Source: Paulinella micropora
Lineage: Eukaryota > Cercozoa > Imbricatea > Euglyphida > Paulinellidae
Assembly: GCA_019918135.1 (NCBI GenBank)
Contig: WBZZ01004570.1
Span: 195,001-259,000, forward strand
Direction: 5' to 3'
Length of the DNA: 64,000 nucleotides
The translations under genes and the position numbers were made by a program. Shown piece after piece: positions 51,580 to 61,879 of this stretch. Every line of letters starts with the position of its first letter. Position 1 is the first letter of the stretch. The notes under the pieces were generated by a model. It did no database searches. It saw only the letters and a list, made by a program, of their open reading frames with translations, and was not told the DNA's origin.

Positions 51580-51643
51580 TAATTTTTCTTCTCGCGGGTT
51601 TTCCGGCTTGACGACTGACTCGGGTTTTTGAACGGGAATTACC

Positions 51644-52591
51644 TTATCCTTTTGTCCGGGAATTGCCGAGTCTTTTTGCGAAAGTTGCTGTGCTCTCGCC
51701 CCCTTGCTCTCCCTCTCTCTCTCTCTTCATTCTTTTCATCATCTCTTCACTTGGGTACTCGGTGGGGGGTGGGCGGCATGATGGGGGCTGTTCCAGATCT
51801 ATTTCTGGGAATTGTGGGTCCTGCTTGTAGTGATAACCACACAGACTGGCATACTGCAACCTCTTGCTCATACTGCCTGCCTTACCTATCTCCCACTTTC
51901 ACCATATTTCATACCACACCGCTTCCCCTTAGAGTTCTTCCCTACACATTGGATTGTGTTTCGTTTGGGATTGGGTGTTTGTCTGGTGGGGGTGATTGTC
52001 TGTGGTGTCTTGTGTTTGTGTGTCTCTTTTGTTTGAAGGAGAGATTGAGGTGTGGGTTTCGGTTTCGTCGGTTTCTCTTTCTTAGAGGGTTGCGAGGAAG
52101 TTTCACGCACGAGACTCTCGTGCTGTGGAGGGGGTCGGTTGGGAGGGGTTGTTGACGAGGGGTTGAGGTGTTGATCACTAGTGGGTGGTGAGGGGTTGGA
52201 TGGGGGAATGCCTCCGAGCGAGTAGCGAGTCTGGGAGCTGCTCGACATTGTAACCCCCCCCTCACGGACTCTTTCGGGTTTTTCTGTGTCGTTCTCTTTT
52301 TGCTCCTCTGTTTCACTATCCTCCCCTTCCGTTTCCTCACCTCCTTTTTGGACTGTGTTGCCCTCTTCTTGTTCCTCCTCTGCCTCCATGACAATCAGTT
52401 CATAGTCTTCTTCTGAACTGTCGTCCTTTTCTGTGTTGTCGTTTTCCCCTCTTCTCCTTCGTTTCCTTCACCCTTTTCACCTCTTATAAGAGTCACCCCT
52501 TATCCTTTTTCTTACGAAACTTATATTTACTACCTTTGCTTTGGGTTTCTCTCTTGGGAGGAGCGGTGTTGTGGGGTTTATGGGTGCGACG
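51644..52591 (-). pseudogene. Acidic and Pro/Ser-rich region with a Cys/His module
   Basis: A coding-like stretch upstream of the Gag region: an acidic Glu/Thr-rich part (52389 downwards), a Pro/Ser/Thr-rich part, then IQCVGKNSKGKRCGMKYG and, in the next frame, LQYASLCGYHYKQ. This Cys-x8-Cys then Cys-x2-His order is a small zinc-binding pattern. Coding-like sequence extends to the gypsy LTR border at 52591, so the element was cut there. Confidence 0.5.
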
Positions 52592-53140
52592 TGGTTTTAG
52601 GATATGGAATATGAGAAGAAAGCTGGGATGCTTGGATCTCATAGGACCTTAAAACCTACATCTAACACGTAACCGTTTACCGGAGTGGAGAAGGTTTTCA
52701 GGATGCAGATTACATGATTATGTAGCATCCATATTGAATAATCCCCCACATTAATAGCGTTGACCCGATCCTTCTACATCATATGTAGCAACCGTTTGAA
52801 GTTTTGGAAAAAGGTCACGGAAATTCCTTGAAATTTGGCCTTTTTTTCCCGTGACTGGGAATTTATGGCTAAATAAGGGAAATTGCACTTATGGGTTGTT
52901 GTTTGGGGTATGTTTTGGCATTTGTGCAGGTTATGGACGTAACGAAACGTGTCAGTTGACCCTCAAAGGGACACTCCGTTTTTAACGGTTTTCCCCTCTG
53001 ACTTGTTGTTTGGGTTCAGACTTGACTTCCCTTTCTACTTTAGAAGTGGAGGTTAGTTCTGAACCAGTTGTGTTCAACGTTATTATGAAATTCCTTTTTA
53101 TTATTGAGTTCGTAAGGGTAAGACCTCCGGTCTTAATACA
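52592..53140 (+). repeat. 5' LTR of gypsy-type element
   Basis: 549 bp, begins TGGTTTTAGG and ends CTTAATACA; matches 61125-61674 with few differences. Confidence 0.93.
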
Positions 53141-53753
53141 TTTGGAGTCCCTATGCCTTTTTCGAACTCATAAATTTTGGAATTTGGAACGACACACTCT
53201 CTGGGGACAACCAGTCACTGTTGTTGACTGTGTCTTGGTGAGAGTGTCAAGTAGCTTCTCAACTATCAGTACGCTGTACTGGTCGTGTGAGATAGTGCTT
53301 GCAGTCGTCTCGGGCAAGGGAAACTACAGGTGGTAAGGGGGGTTTTGGAGAAACAGGGAAGAACCCTGATCTCCAAATTTGGACCTTGACACCTAGGAGG
53401 TCAACATGTCAGCGATACTGGGTTTGGTGCTGACTTTGACCCATGGTATGTTTGTTTCGTTTAGCCTGGTGCTCTCTCATGGTTAGTTGAGTGAGAAGCA
53501 CAGGTGGTTGAACTGGTCTGCTGTGGAAGATGTCTGCAGCTGGTGCAGGGAAGGACCCATTATGCGCCTAGCAGGCAGTGTCAGAGCGGCCAGCAATCAT
53601 TATGGGAAAGAAGCATGCATTGTGTCTCTCTGTGGGAGGATGTGAGCTGGCGTGTTGTCTCTCTTTTCTCTCCTGTTGTGAGTGGAAGGGAGAGCATAGC
53701 TCTTTTATTTATTTTTTTATCTGGGATGAGAGGGTGCATGTCTTTCTTCTCTA
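53141..53753 (+). other. Gypsy-type leader, first part
   Basis: Untranslated leader after the primer binding site. No convincing gene. Confidence 0.6.
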
Positions 53754-54240
53754 TGCATTGGATTGCATTGGATATGCATTGGATTGCATTGGATTGCATT
53801 GGATATGCATTGGATTGCATCGGTATGCATTGGATTGCATCTGGATTGCATATGGATTACATTGGATTGCATCTGGATTGCATTGGATAGCATTGGATTG
53901 CATTGGAATGCAATGGATTGCATTGGATTGCATTGGATTGCATTGGAATGCAATGGATTGCATTGGATTGCATTGGAATGCATTGGATTGCATGGGATTA
54001 CATGGGATTGCATTGGATTGCATTGGATTGCATTGGAATGCAATGGATTGCATTGGATTGCATTGGAATGCATTGGAATGCATGAGATTGCATGGGATTG
54101 CATTGGATTGCATTGGAATGCAATGGATTGCATTGGATTGCATGGGATTGCATTGGATTGCATGGGATTGCATGGGATTGCATTGGATTGCATTGGATTG
54201 CATGGGATTGCATTGGAATGCATTGGAATGCATTGGACAT
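53754..54240. repeat. 10-bp-period minisatellite (GGATTGCATT)
   Basis: About 49 imperfect units, mainly GGATTGCATT with GGAATGCAAT, GGATTGCATG and TGGATATGCA variants. The left half is more varied and includes 12-base spacing. With a 10-base period and no stop words it stays open in most frames on both strands, giving artificial 10-residue protein repeats. Confidence 0.95.
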
Positions 54241-54670
54241 GTGTTAATACATGGTTTGGTCACACTGAGGAGACTGACCGAGTGGTTATTTATACATAAG
54301 TTTTGATTAAAGTTTTTTTTCTCTTATCTTTTCTTTCGGCAACCGGTTGGCTGATATTCGACGGTACGCTTTGAAGGCGGAAGTGACGGATGTCACTATG
54401 GGACTTAGTGATGGGATGTCACTATGGATTTCGAAGTGATTACCGTACTGAATTGAATGGTTTTGAAGCCGGCTGGAAGGACTGTCACTGAAATCTATAC
54501 GGTGTGGGACGCACTGTATAAATATGGAGCGACACGACGGTAAAGCCATTCGGACATCTATGGCTGCGTGTCAGATTTCAGTCACTTGGGCAGCTATGAC
54601 ATAGCTGAAGGAGCAGTGGGAAGGAAAGGGCTATAAAGACGGAAATCATCGACGGTTTCGATAAGCAAAT
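54241..54670 (+). other. Gypsy-type leader, second part
   Basis: Non-coding in appearance; no Gag motif was recognised. Confidence 0.5.
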
Positions 54671-55486
54671 ATGTCATTCATCATATGTTATGGCATATTG
54701 GAGGTCACGGACTTTTTAGCCTCTGAGGGAGGTATTAAAAGCGGGCTGTCGAACCGGACGAGCGGAGTGTATGATGCTACACTTTCATTATGTTATCCGC
54801 AGATGAAGGACTCTGCGCCTAGAGATGATGCTACCGCAACACGATGCCTATGCCTATACCTCAAGTTGTGAACTTTGAGTGGGTATGAGATAATCTGCTA
54901 ACGATACGTTGGCTAATTTTAATACATCGCGGGGGCGGGATTCGTGGCGGCAATAAAGGCGTGGTTGGACGGAATATGTTGCCTATTAAAGGAAGCATAG
55001 AAGGGGTGAATGGAAAGGCGAGGGCGGAGGTTACGGGGACAATGGTCTTGACCATTGAACTCTACTCCGGTATTATTATTAAAGTCCTTTGACATCCAGT
55101 TCTATGTCTGTCCGGAGTATTCGGGAGAGTTGCTGATTGGATTCATGCAACTCAATAGGATGAATACATTAATTGATTGCCGGTCAGGTTTAATGCACTA
55201 CGGAAGTAGTGATGACGACGCGGAGGATATGGTGAGGGGCCGGTCGGAGGTTCCTCTCTTCCATACGGATACTTACGCGGTGTCATACACTAAGCACGGC
55301 ACGGACGGCGTCGGTGACCCACATGCAATTGCGCGAAGCGCAAGCGGGTGCAGATGGTACCAAAATCATATCAACACCCGGCGTTGGACAATTATTATAA
55401 GGATTTCCAACCCGAGTACCGCGGGCTTGCGGGAAAGGCTAGGAGGGTTGTTCGACGTTGGGAAAAGGCAACGGTGGAGGACTTAA
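54671..55486 (+). pseudogene. Gypsy-type protease region (broken)
   Basis: 54671-54871 is a short frame without known motif. Further on, one frame reads LIHRGGGIRGGNKGVV (about 54919) and later RAEVTGTMVLTIELYSG; the next frame reads SFDIQFYVCPEYSGELLIGF and LNRMNTLIDCRSGLMHYG (about 55085-55205), which fits the end of a retropepsin. The usual Asp-Thr/Ser-Gly would be at LIHRG, where Asp is replaced by His if the alignment is right. Confidence is modest. Confidence 0.5.
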
Positions 55487-56280
55487 TTCAGGGCCGGTCG
55501 GCTCAGATTATGGCTTGCACCATGAAAGAACATAACATGAAGGTGGAGGCAGGAATGGGCGGGTTCAGGGATGGAAAGAAGGGGCCTTATGTGTTCCTTC
55601 AGAACCAGTACTGCTTCCATGCAAAGGCATCACGGGCCAATAGGCCGTTGTTGAACCGTTGATGTCGATGTGGGTGTCAACGGGGGGGACGGAGGACGAA
55701 ATTTTGGATTTCGTGGGGGACATGTGGGGTAACAAACCTCTTTGTCCGCGGAATTCCGGAAAGACAATGAAGTGGCTCACGAAGTATTTCACGGGTGATA
55801 AACCGTTCTTCTATTGTCTTACCGTTCCATGACAACGCACTATGGGCGGATGAGGTTTTGGACCGGATCGCGGATCACCCAATCCCGGTGCCATCTAGGA
55901 AGCAACATTTGGTGATTGCATGTAGATTGGGCACTAGGGAACAGGGGTTGGCATATCGAAACTCACTTAAAGGATATGACCTTCAGAAGGTGCGGGAACA
56001 AGCGTTCACGTGCTTCACAGGGTTTTACACGAAAAGGGCGCCTATCCAGTATGCGTTGATTCTGGATCGGATGGCGAACCTTGGGAAATGGGATGAGTTT
56101 TCGGAAGTCAAGTACCATCAGAAGGAGGTGGAAATGCCCTCCGACGATGGCCTGGTGGAGGATGCGTGGTCGGACATGGCTGAGGCACCCGAACTTAGGG
56201 ATCGGAAGGATGCCCAGTCATGGGAGGATAAAATTGCTCGGATGCGGGCGGATTGGAAAGGAAAAAGAAAAGGATCTTGA
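55348..56280 (+). pseudogene. Gypsy-type Pol segment upstream of reverse transcriptase
   Basis: Two frames (55348-55662 and 55795-56280) carry coding-like sequence without a family motif I recognise: YYKDFQPEYRGLAGKARRVV and HLVIACRLGTREQGLAYRNS. The second part ends in a charged helix (ARMRADWKGKRKGS). It may be the divergent start of Pol or an extra domain. Confidence 0.45.
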
Positions 56281-56393
56281 GAGCCTTCAGAAAGTGATGG
56301 CTAAGGAAAAGGAGATCTTTGATCCGCCTAGGCCGGGGACGTTCAAGCATTTTGAGGCCCATCTCAGGAAGATTCCGGGGATGAATATCACGC

Positions 56394-58586
56394 ATGCCTC
56401 TAGGAGGTCTGTCCTGGGCCGTAAGGAAGAAAGTATTGCCCCAGGAGAAGGCGGAGGAGTTACAAGCAGATGATTTCACGGAGTTTTCGGACTCCCCGAT
56501 TTCGTCGCATGTACGCATGGTTCCAAAGCCGGATGGAGCGCTGAGGTTTTGTGTGAATTACTATCGGGCTAACAAGATCATCGAGGGTGAGCGGTACCCG
56601 CTGCCCAAGATCGATGACTGTATGCGCAAGTTAAAACACGCAAAATTTTACTCGGTATTGGACCTCAAGAATGGGTTCTGGCAGATCCCGCTCAGCAGAA
56701 AGAGCAGGTGGCTTACAGCGTTTGTAGTGGGAATGACGCTATACCAATGGAAGGTATTGCCAATGGGTCTGAGGAACTCACCAGGCATATTTCAGGCAGC
56801 GATGCAGAAAATGCTCGGACGCCGGTTTGAGGATAAACGGGCAGGTGGGTTTATGGAGAAATATGGACAGAAGGCGGAGGATTACGCTTTCTGTTACATA
56901 GATGATATTATTATCTACTCCAATACCATGGAGGAACACCTGGCCCATATACAGGTTGTTTTCCGACGGGTGAGAGAGTTGGGTCTCAAGGTGAACTTGG
57001 ACAAGTGCCAGTTTGCCACCCGACAGGTTACATACCTAGGATATGATATCTCGAACGGGACAGTAGCGATTGCGGCTAAGAAGAGGGATGCTGTGGAAGG
57101 CATTAAGCGGCCTCAGACGCGGTCGGAGTTGTTCTCCTTCATTGCGCTTGCGCAATATTACAGTCAGTTCTTTCCGAATTGGTCGGAGACGGTCAAACCG
57201 TTAAGAGAGCTGTACTTGAAAGGCGACATGCGAGAGTGGACGCCTAAACAGGAGGAGACGTTCGAGTTCATTAAGGAAATGTTGTCTCGTGATCCCAAGT
57301 ATAACAAGGATTGCATCTTGATGATGCCGGATGTGGATAAGCAGTATGTGCTGGACACCGATGCGTCTAAGTATGCGATCGGGGCGGTCCTACAGCAATA
57401 CGACGACAAAGGGGTCTTACGGCCGATCATGTACTTGAGCCGGAAGCTCAACAGGGCGGAACAGAACTACTGTACAAGGCAGAGGGAAGCCTTGGCGGTG
57501 GTTTGGTCGTTTATAAGACTCAGGGAATACTTGTGGGGGTCACGGGATATCGTGGTAAGAACGGACCACCAGCACCTTATGTGGTTGATGACGAACGATT
57601 GCACGGGCAGGCTGGCCAGGTGGCAGGCTTTGCTATCGTGTTATGACTTCACCGTCAAGTACATTCCCGGCAAGAAGAATATTGTGGCCGACTCTTTGTC
57701 AAGAGTCAATTACTCAACTCCATCCGCATGTCTGGCTGCGATGCAGCAGATGGACGAGTTTGAGGACTTGGCATTGAGGACGGATCAAAAGGATATCTTG
57801 CCGGCGAACATGATCTTCTATGCCAATAAGGCTCATCCGGGGACTAGCAGGAAAGAGCCTAGGGTGATGGAGCCAAAGAAGGGGGAATATAGGAAGGTCA
57901 TGATGACTCAGTTGGAACGGGGGGTTGGCCAAACAGAGTGCTGTATGGAGCATTTTGTAGAGGAGGCCGTGCAACGCCTGAAGGAATACGAGGCCGATAA
58001 AGCCGCTATTCTGGATGAGGATAAGGCGGAGCATGAGTGCTATTGTTGCCAGGGGCACGCGGCACCGGCCGTCCGAACCTACATGGAAGACCCGGGCGTG
58101 GAAACGGCTCCAGAGCCGGAGGTGGCCTCTACAGAGCCGTTGGGGGCTTCGGAGGGGTCGGGGCCGGATTCCAGACCTCAAGTGGGAATCCAGGTAGAGG
58201 ACGGTACAGTGCGTATCGCGTCGGTGGAAGCATGGAGGCAATGTCAGAGGGCCGATGATGAGTACAAGGACTTGATCCAGAACTTTTTGGCGGGGGATGA
58301 GCTGTTGTTGACGGAGAAGATCCGATCACAGCTCAAGACTCTGGCATGGAGGGATGGCCTCCTGTGGTACACAGGCAAGACACCGGAGACGGCCAAGAAC
58401 CCGGAAAAGTGGGTCTTATGGGTCCCAGCCAAACTGAGGCAGATGATCTACGTAGCGTCACACGTAGTCCCGTTGGTTAATCGGGGGTACAGAGGACGCA
58501 GTGGATTATCAAAAGGCGATTCTGGTGGGAAGGGATGGATAAGTTCATTAAAAAGGGGGTCAAGGGCTGCACGACCTGTCAGATGA
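56394..58586 (+). CDS. Gypsy-type reverse transcriptase and RNase H
   Basis: One open frame of 730 codons. Reverse transcriptase: MVPKPDGALRFCVNYYRANK, YSVLDLKNGFWQIPL (first Asp), LPMGLRNSPGIFQAAM, FCYIDDIIIYS (YIDD box) and CQFATRQVTYLGYDIS. RNase H: YVLDTDASKYAIGAVLQQ, REALAVVW (Glu), VVRTDHQHLMWLM and VADSLSRV. Then a linker with an acidic Pro/Glu-rich part and the start of the integrase zinc region (LRQMIYVASH). The last residues after about 58480 are out of frame with the family. The ATG at 56394 may not be the natural start. All polymerase and RNase H catalytic positions are intact. Confidence 0.9.
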   Translation: MPLGGLSWAVRKKVLPQEKAEELQADDFTEFSDSPISSHVRMVPKPDGALRFCVNYYRANKIIEGERYPLPKIDDCMRKLKHAKFYSVLDLKNGFWQIPLSRKSRWLTAFVVGMTLYQWKVLPMGLRNSPGIFQAAMQKMLGRRFEDKRAGGFMEKYGQKAEDYAFCYIDDIIIYSNTMEEHLAHIQVVFRRVRELGLKVNLDKCQFATRQVTYLGYDISNGTVAIAAKKRDAVEGIKRPQTRSELFSFIALAQYYSQFFPNWSETVKPLRELYLKGDMREWTPKQEETFEFIKEMLSRDPKYNKDCILMMPDVDKQYVLDTDASKYAIGAVLQQYDDKGVLRPIMYLSRKLNRAEQNYCTRQREALAVVWSFIRLREYLWGSRDIVVRTDHQHLMWLMTNDCTGRLARWQALLSCYDFTVKYIPGKKNIVADSLSRVNYSTPSACLAAMQQMDEFEDLALRTDQKDILPANMIFYANKAHPGTSRKEPRVMEPKKGEYRKVMMTQLERGVGQTECCMEHFVEEAVQRLKEYEADKAAILDEDKAEHECYCCQGHAAPAVRTYMEDPGVETAPEPEVASTEPLGASEGSGPDSRPQVGIQVEDGTVRIASVEAWRQCQRADDEYKDLIQNFLAGDELLLTEKIRSQLKTLAWRDGLLWYTGKTPETAKNPEKWVLWVPAKLRQMIYVASHVVPLVNRGYRGRSGLSKGDSGGKGWISSLKRGSRAARPVR

Positions 58587-58879
58587 ACAAGAAACACCCA
58601 GTGGAAGGGAAAATCCCAGTTGGGAAATTTACACTGCTGGAAAGGCTCTTTGAGTTCCTGCATGTGGACCACGTGGGGCCGTTGCCGCCGGTGGGGCCGG
58701 CGAAGGATAAGTTCTTGATGACGGTCATTGATAGGGCGAGCAATTACGTCTGGGCGATACCAGTGCCGGACACTACGGCGGAGACGACAGCCAGGGAGCT
58801 GATCGATCGGATCCTATGTGTGGTAGGGGTCCCCAAGACGATTTGCTCAGATAAGGGCCAGCCTTTGACAATGAGCTGA
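58535..58879 (+). pseudogene. Gypsy-type integrase, zinc region end and first half of core
   Basis: Shows CTTCQMNKKHPVEGK (the Cys pair of the H2C2 zinc region) and FLHVDHVGPLPPVG (first catalytic Asp), then LMTVIDRASNYVWAIPVP and ICSDKGQPLT (second Asp), where the frame ends. A frameshift near 58490 separates it from the reverse transcriptase frame and another near 58865 from the rest of the core. Confidence 0.85.
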
Positions 58880-59508
58880 TGGAAAGGCTCGCGAAGTATT
58901 ACGGGGTCCACTGGCAGTACGTTACACCGTACAATCCGAGGGCTAATGGCAAGATCGAGCGGGTACATAGGCCGCTCAAGTCGGCCCTAAGGACCTACTG
59001 CAAGAAGAGTCAGCTCTTGTGGAGGGAGGTGGTCCCAAGCTTTGTGTTCGGTATGAACGCGATGCCATCGAAAGCTCTTGGAGCGGGGGCGGAATGTAGA
59101 TCCCCGTATCAGGTGGTGTACGGGCAGGAGCCGGTGATGCCCCAACACTTGGTATATCAGGATGCACCTGCGCTTGCGCTGGACGAGGATGAGCTCTGGG
59201 GGGTTCGTATGCGGGTCTCAATGGAGGCCATGCAAGCAGTGCGACAAGCAAGGCTGGCGGAACAGACTCGCCAGCTAAGTAAAGAACCCTTGGAGCAGGA
59301 CTTGTCTATGGTAACGTACAAGCCAGGGACATCGTCATGTTGTACTACCCACATGTTCCGAAGGGCATATCATCGAAGATGTTTGTGCACTGGAAGGGGC
59401 CCTATCAGGTGGTGCAGCAGACAGGGCCGTTTAACTATCGGATCAGAGGCAGGGGGGAGAACAAGATTGTTAATGTTCGACGCCTCATTAAGTACGATCC
59501 GTTCTTAA
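58879..59508 (+). pseudogene. Gypsy-type integrase, second half of core and linker
   Basis: LAKYYGVHWQYVTPYNPRANG and GKIERVHRPLKSAL carry the catalytic Glu; WREVVPSFVFGMNAMPSKALG and SPYQVVYGQEPVMP follow. Frame lost near 59320, where the C-terminal domain continues in another frame. Confidence 0.85.
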
Positions 59509-60382
59509 TGGAAAACGAGATGCTCCAGGAAGCGCTCGTCAGGGAAAAGGGAGAGTTTCAAGACCCTCCTAAGTTGGTAACGGATAAGGAACCCGATGGT
59601 GGGAAGCCCGGGGACCGGAAGGGCCAGGGGGAGAGGAAGGCACGGGCCCCTGAAGAGGGCGTCGGCCGGGGAAGCTCCAAAGGGCCTGAGGTCGCGGGGA
59701 AGGGGTCAGATGCGAGTCGCAAGCCACCCACAGAGGCGGCGAAGCGGGCGGCGGATAATGATCTGATTTACTCGGAACCAGGAGGTAGACCGGGGAAGCG
59801 TAGGAAAACGGAAGTGCAGGCGGAGCCGGAGGAGCCTATTGAGCCCTCGCAGGTGGATGTCAAGCACAAGTTATGGAAGGAGGGTAATAAGACACTGGGG
59901 ATGAACTGGGTTCTGAATCAGTTCTATCTTGTCAGACCCCCAACTAGATTCGTTGCAAAAGGGGACAAGGGTACTCTTTTTGTAATGAAGGTAGTGGGAC
60001 TGGCGAAGGACTCGAGCAAGACTCGATCGTCGGAAAGTGCGCTTAAGAACCTTCCGCCTATGCTGCAGTTCTACCGGTCTTGGGTAAGGATACGGTGGAG
60101 AACCGGATGTACCGCGAGTATGTCCCGGTGTGGTGGGATGCTGCGAATAGGGAAGTATGGGATGCCAAGATAGATCCGGCCTCACGGAAGGCGGACAGGG
60201 ATCACGAGGCATGGACCATATCAGCGTGGCCGAGGGGAGTGTTGGATTGCCCCTTCGAGTTACACGATGGGCACATTCCGCAAAAGATTTGGGACATGCT
60301 CAAACAGAGCGGGGTGGACTTAAGGCTAATCGGAGGTGCACACGCGACCGAAACGGTGCGGGGGAAGAAGCATCCGAGCTAG
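59337..60382 (+). pseudogene. Gypsy-type integrase C-terminal domain and unknown extension
   Basis: Starts with VHWKGPYQVVQQTGPFNYRI and NKIVNVRRLIKYD, the SH3-like C-terminal domain of gypsy integrases. A long charged, low-complexity linker follows (59560-59860). Then a folded-looking segment begins: LGMNWVLNQFYLVRPPTRFV and KGTLFVMKVVGLAKDSS, and, after a shift near 60080, NRMYREYVPVWWDAANREVW and LDCPFELHDGHIPQKIWDML. I do not recognise this last domain. Stop at 60382. Confidence 0.6.
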
Positions 60383-61124
60383 TAGGGAGGAAACATCCGG
60401 AAGGGGTGAAGGAAGAAGGAATTGGAATTCGGGTCGGGGAAAAGGGAAGTTGGGCGCACATTGACCATAGTGTGTGGGAAATTTGTACTGGGAGTCCTAC
60501 TCAACATTAAAACTTTACTGACACGGTACGGGAGAGGAACTCGGCGAGAAGGCCATCGTCGTTTTAAGGGTTGGACTTTGGGGTTCGGTCGATTCGGACT
60601 TCGGGGCCAGGCACCATTCACATTTGATGGATTAGACAGGGTCTGATTGGTGGTCGGTCAGAATATGGGACTGTAACTTCGGGAAATCGCGCGCGTAGGG
60701 GGATGAAGACACGAACTGGTCGAGTGCCAGATTCACGATCTTCGGGCAACATTAAGCCTTGGAGCTTAGCCCACATGAAGCACAGGCCTATAATCAGTTG
60801 GGTGGCTCTTGATAAGATTTGATCAGGGGTCGAGCTGAGGTGGCTCTTGGGATGGTGGACAGTCGGCTGGGATTCCCCAAAAAGCCGGTGCTGACGAGAT
60901 TATACGAGATGTAGTCTCCGTTGGTATTACTCCAGAGTTGAGATCCGAGCGATCTCAAAGGAGGGGAAAGGGGTGCTATGTAACACCCACGGTATACTAC
61001 ATCGTTTTTACGCTATTAGGGTTTACGGGAATGTACTCGTGGAAGTAATTTCTTGTTATTAAATGTATTTTAAGATGAATTCTTATTACATTTCCGGTTC
61101 TGATTAATACATCCTGTTTTAACG
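60383..61124 (+). other. Gypsy-type 3' untranslated region
   Basis: Non-coding stretch between the last codon and the 3' LTR. No clear polypurine tract was seen directly before 61125. Confidence 0.5.
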
Positions 61125-61674
61125 TGGTTTTAGGATATGGAATATGAGAAGAAAGCTGTGATGCTTGGATCTCATAGGACCTTAAAACCTACATCTAACA
61201 CGTAACCGTTTACCGGAGCGGAGAAGGTTTTCAGGATGCAGATTACATGATTATGTAGCATCCATATTGAATAATCTCCCACATTAATAGCGTTGACCCG
61301 ATCCTTCTACATCATATGTAGCAACCGTTTGAAGTTTTGGAAAAAGGTCACGGAAATTCCGTGAAATTTGGCCTTTTTTCCCGTGACTGGGAATTTAGGG
61401 CTAAATAAGGGAAATTGCACTTACGGGTTGTTGTTTGGGGTATGTTTTGGCATTTGTGCAGGTTACGGACGTAACGAAACGTGTCAGTTGACCCTGTCCA
61501 AGGGACACTCCGTTTTTAACGGTTTTCCCCTCTGACTTGTTGTTTGGGTTCAGACTTGACTTCCCTTTCTACTTTAGAAGTGGAGGTTAGTTCTGAACCA
61601 GTTGTGTTCAACGTTATTATTAAATTCCTTTTTATTATTGAGCTCGTAAGGGTAAGACCTCCGGTCTTAATACA
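61125..61674 (+). repeat. 3' LTR of gypsy-type element
   Basis: 550 bp, TGGTTTTAGG to CTTAATACA, matching 52592-53140. Confidence 0.93.
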
Positions 61675-61728
61675 GGTATGACTAAATACTATTATTATTA
61701 AAATTGTCCATTGCTCCCCCTATTTAGG
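61675..61728 (-). repeat. LTR fragment of second gag-only element
   Basis: On the minus strand the purine tract CCTAAATAGGGGGAG is followed by about 40 bp ending TAGTATTTAGTCATACC, which resembles the LTR start of the first gag-only element (GAGTAATTAGTCATAGC). The gypsy LTR cuts it off at 61674. Confidence 0.5.
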
Positions 61729-61879
61729 AATAACGGCCCCATTTACCTTATCAACTGCTACAAACCTCGCATATATGGTGGTAAAATATATGTAGCCCTA
61801 TTCAGAAATTACCGGAGCCGTACTAACAACTATATGCACTTAGTTAACTCTATAAAATTAACTTTGTGTCTCGCCGCCA

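Larger units (their letters stand above)
46252..52591 (-). mobile_element. Ty1/copia-type element, degraded, 5' part missing
   Basis: The order on the minus strand is Gag-like region, protease, zinc-binding and integrase, reverse transcriptase, RNase H. This order (integrase before reverse transcriptase) defines the Ty1/copia type. The reading frame is broken at several points. The 5' end is cut by the gypsy-type LTR at 52592, and the sequence beyond that element is not its continuation. Confidence 0.85.
52592..61674 (+). mobile_element. Ty3/gypsy-type LTR retrotransposon, degraded
   Basis: About 9.1 kb with matching LTRs. After the 5' LTR comes TTTGGAGTCCCTATGCC, a candidate primer binding site. 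A long leader contains a 10-bp-period minisatellite. The order of domains is protease remnant, reverse transcriptase, RNase H, integrase and a long C-terminal extension, the gypsy order. No recognisable Gag was found. No target duplication flanks it (GCGACG on the left, GGTATG on the right). Confidence 0.9.

Noticed and set aside
53581-54299. Overlapping 170-240 codon frames on both strands
   Set aside because: Artefacts of the 10-bp minisatellite, which is open in most frames.
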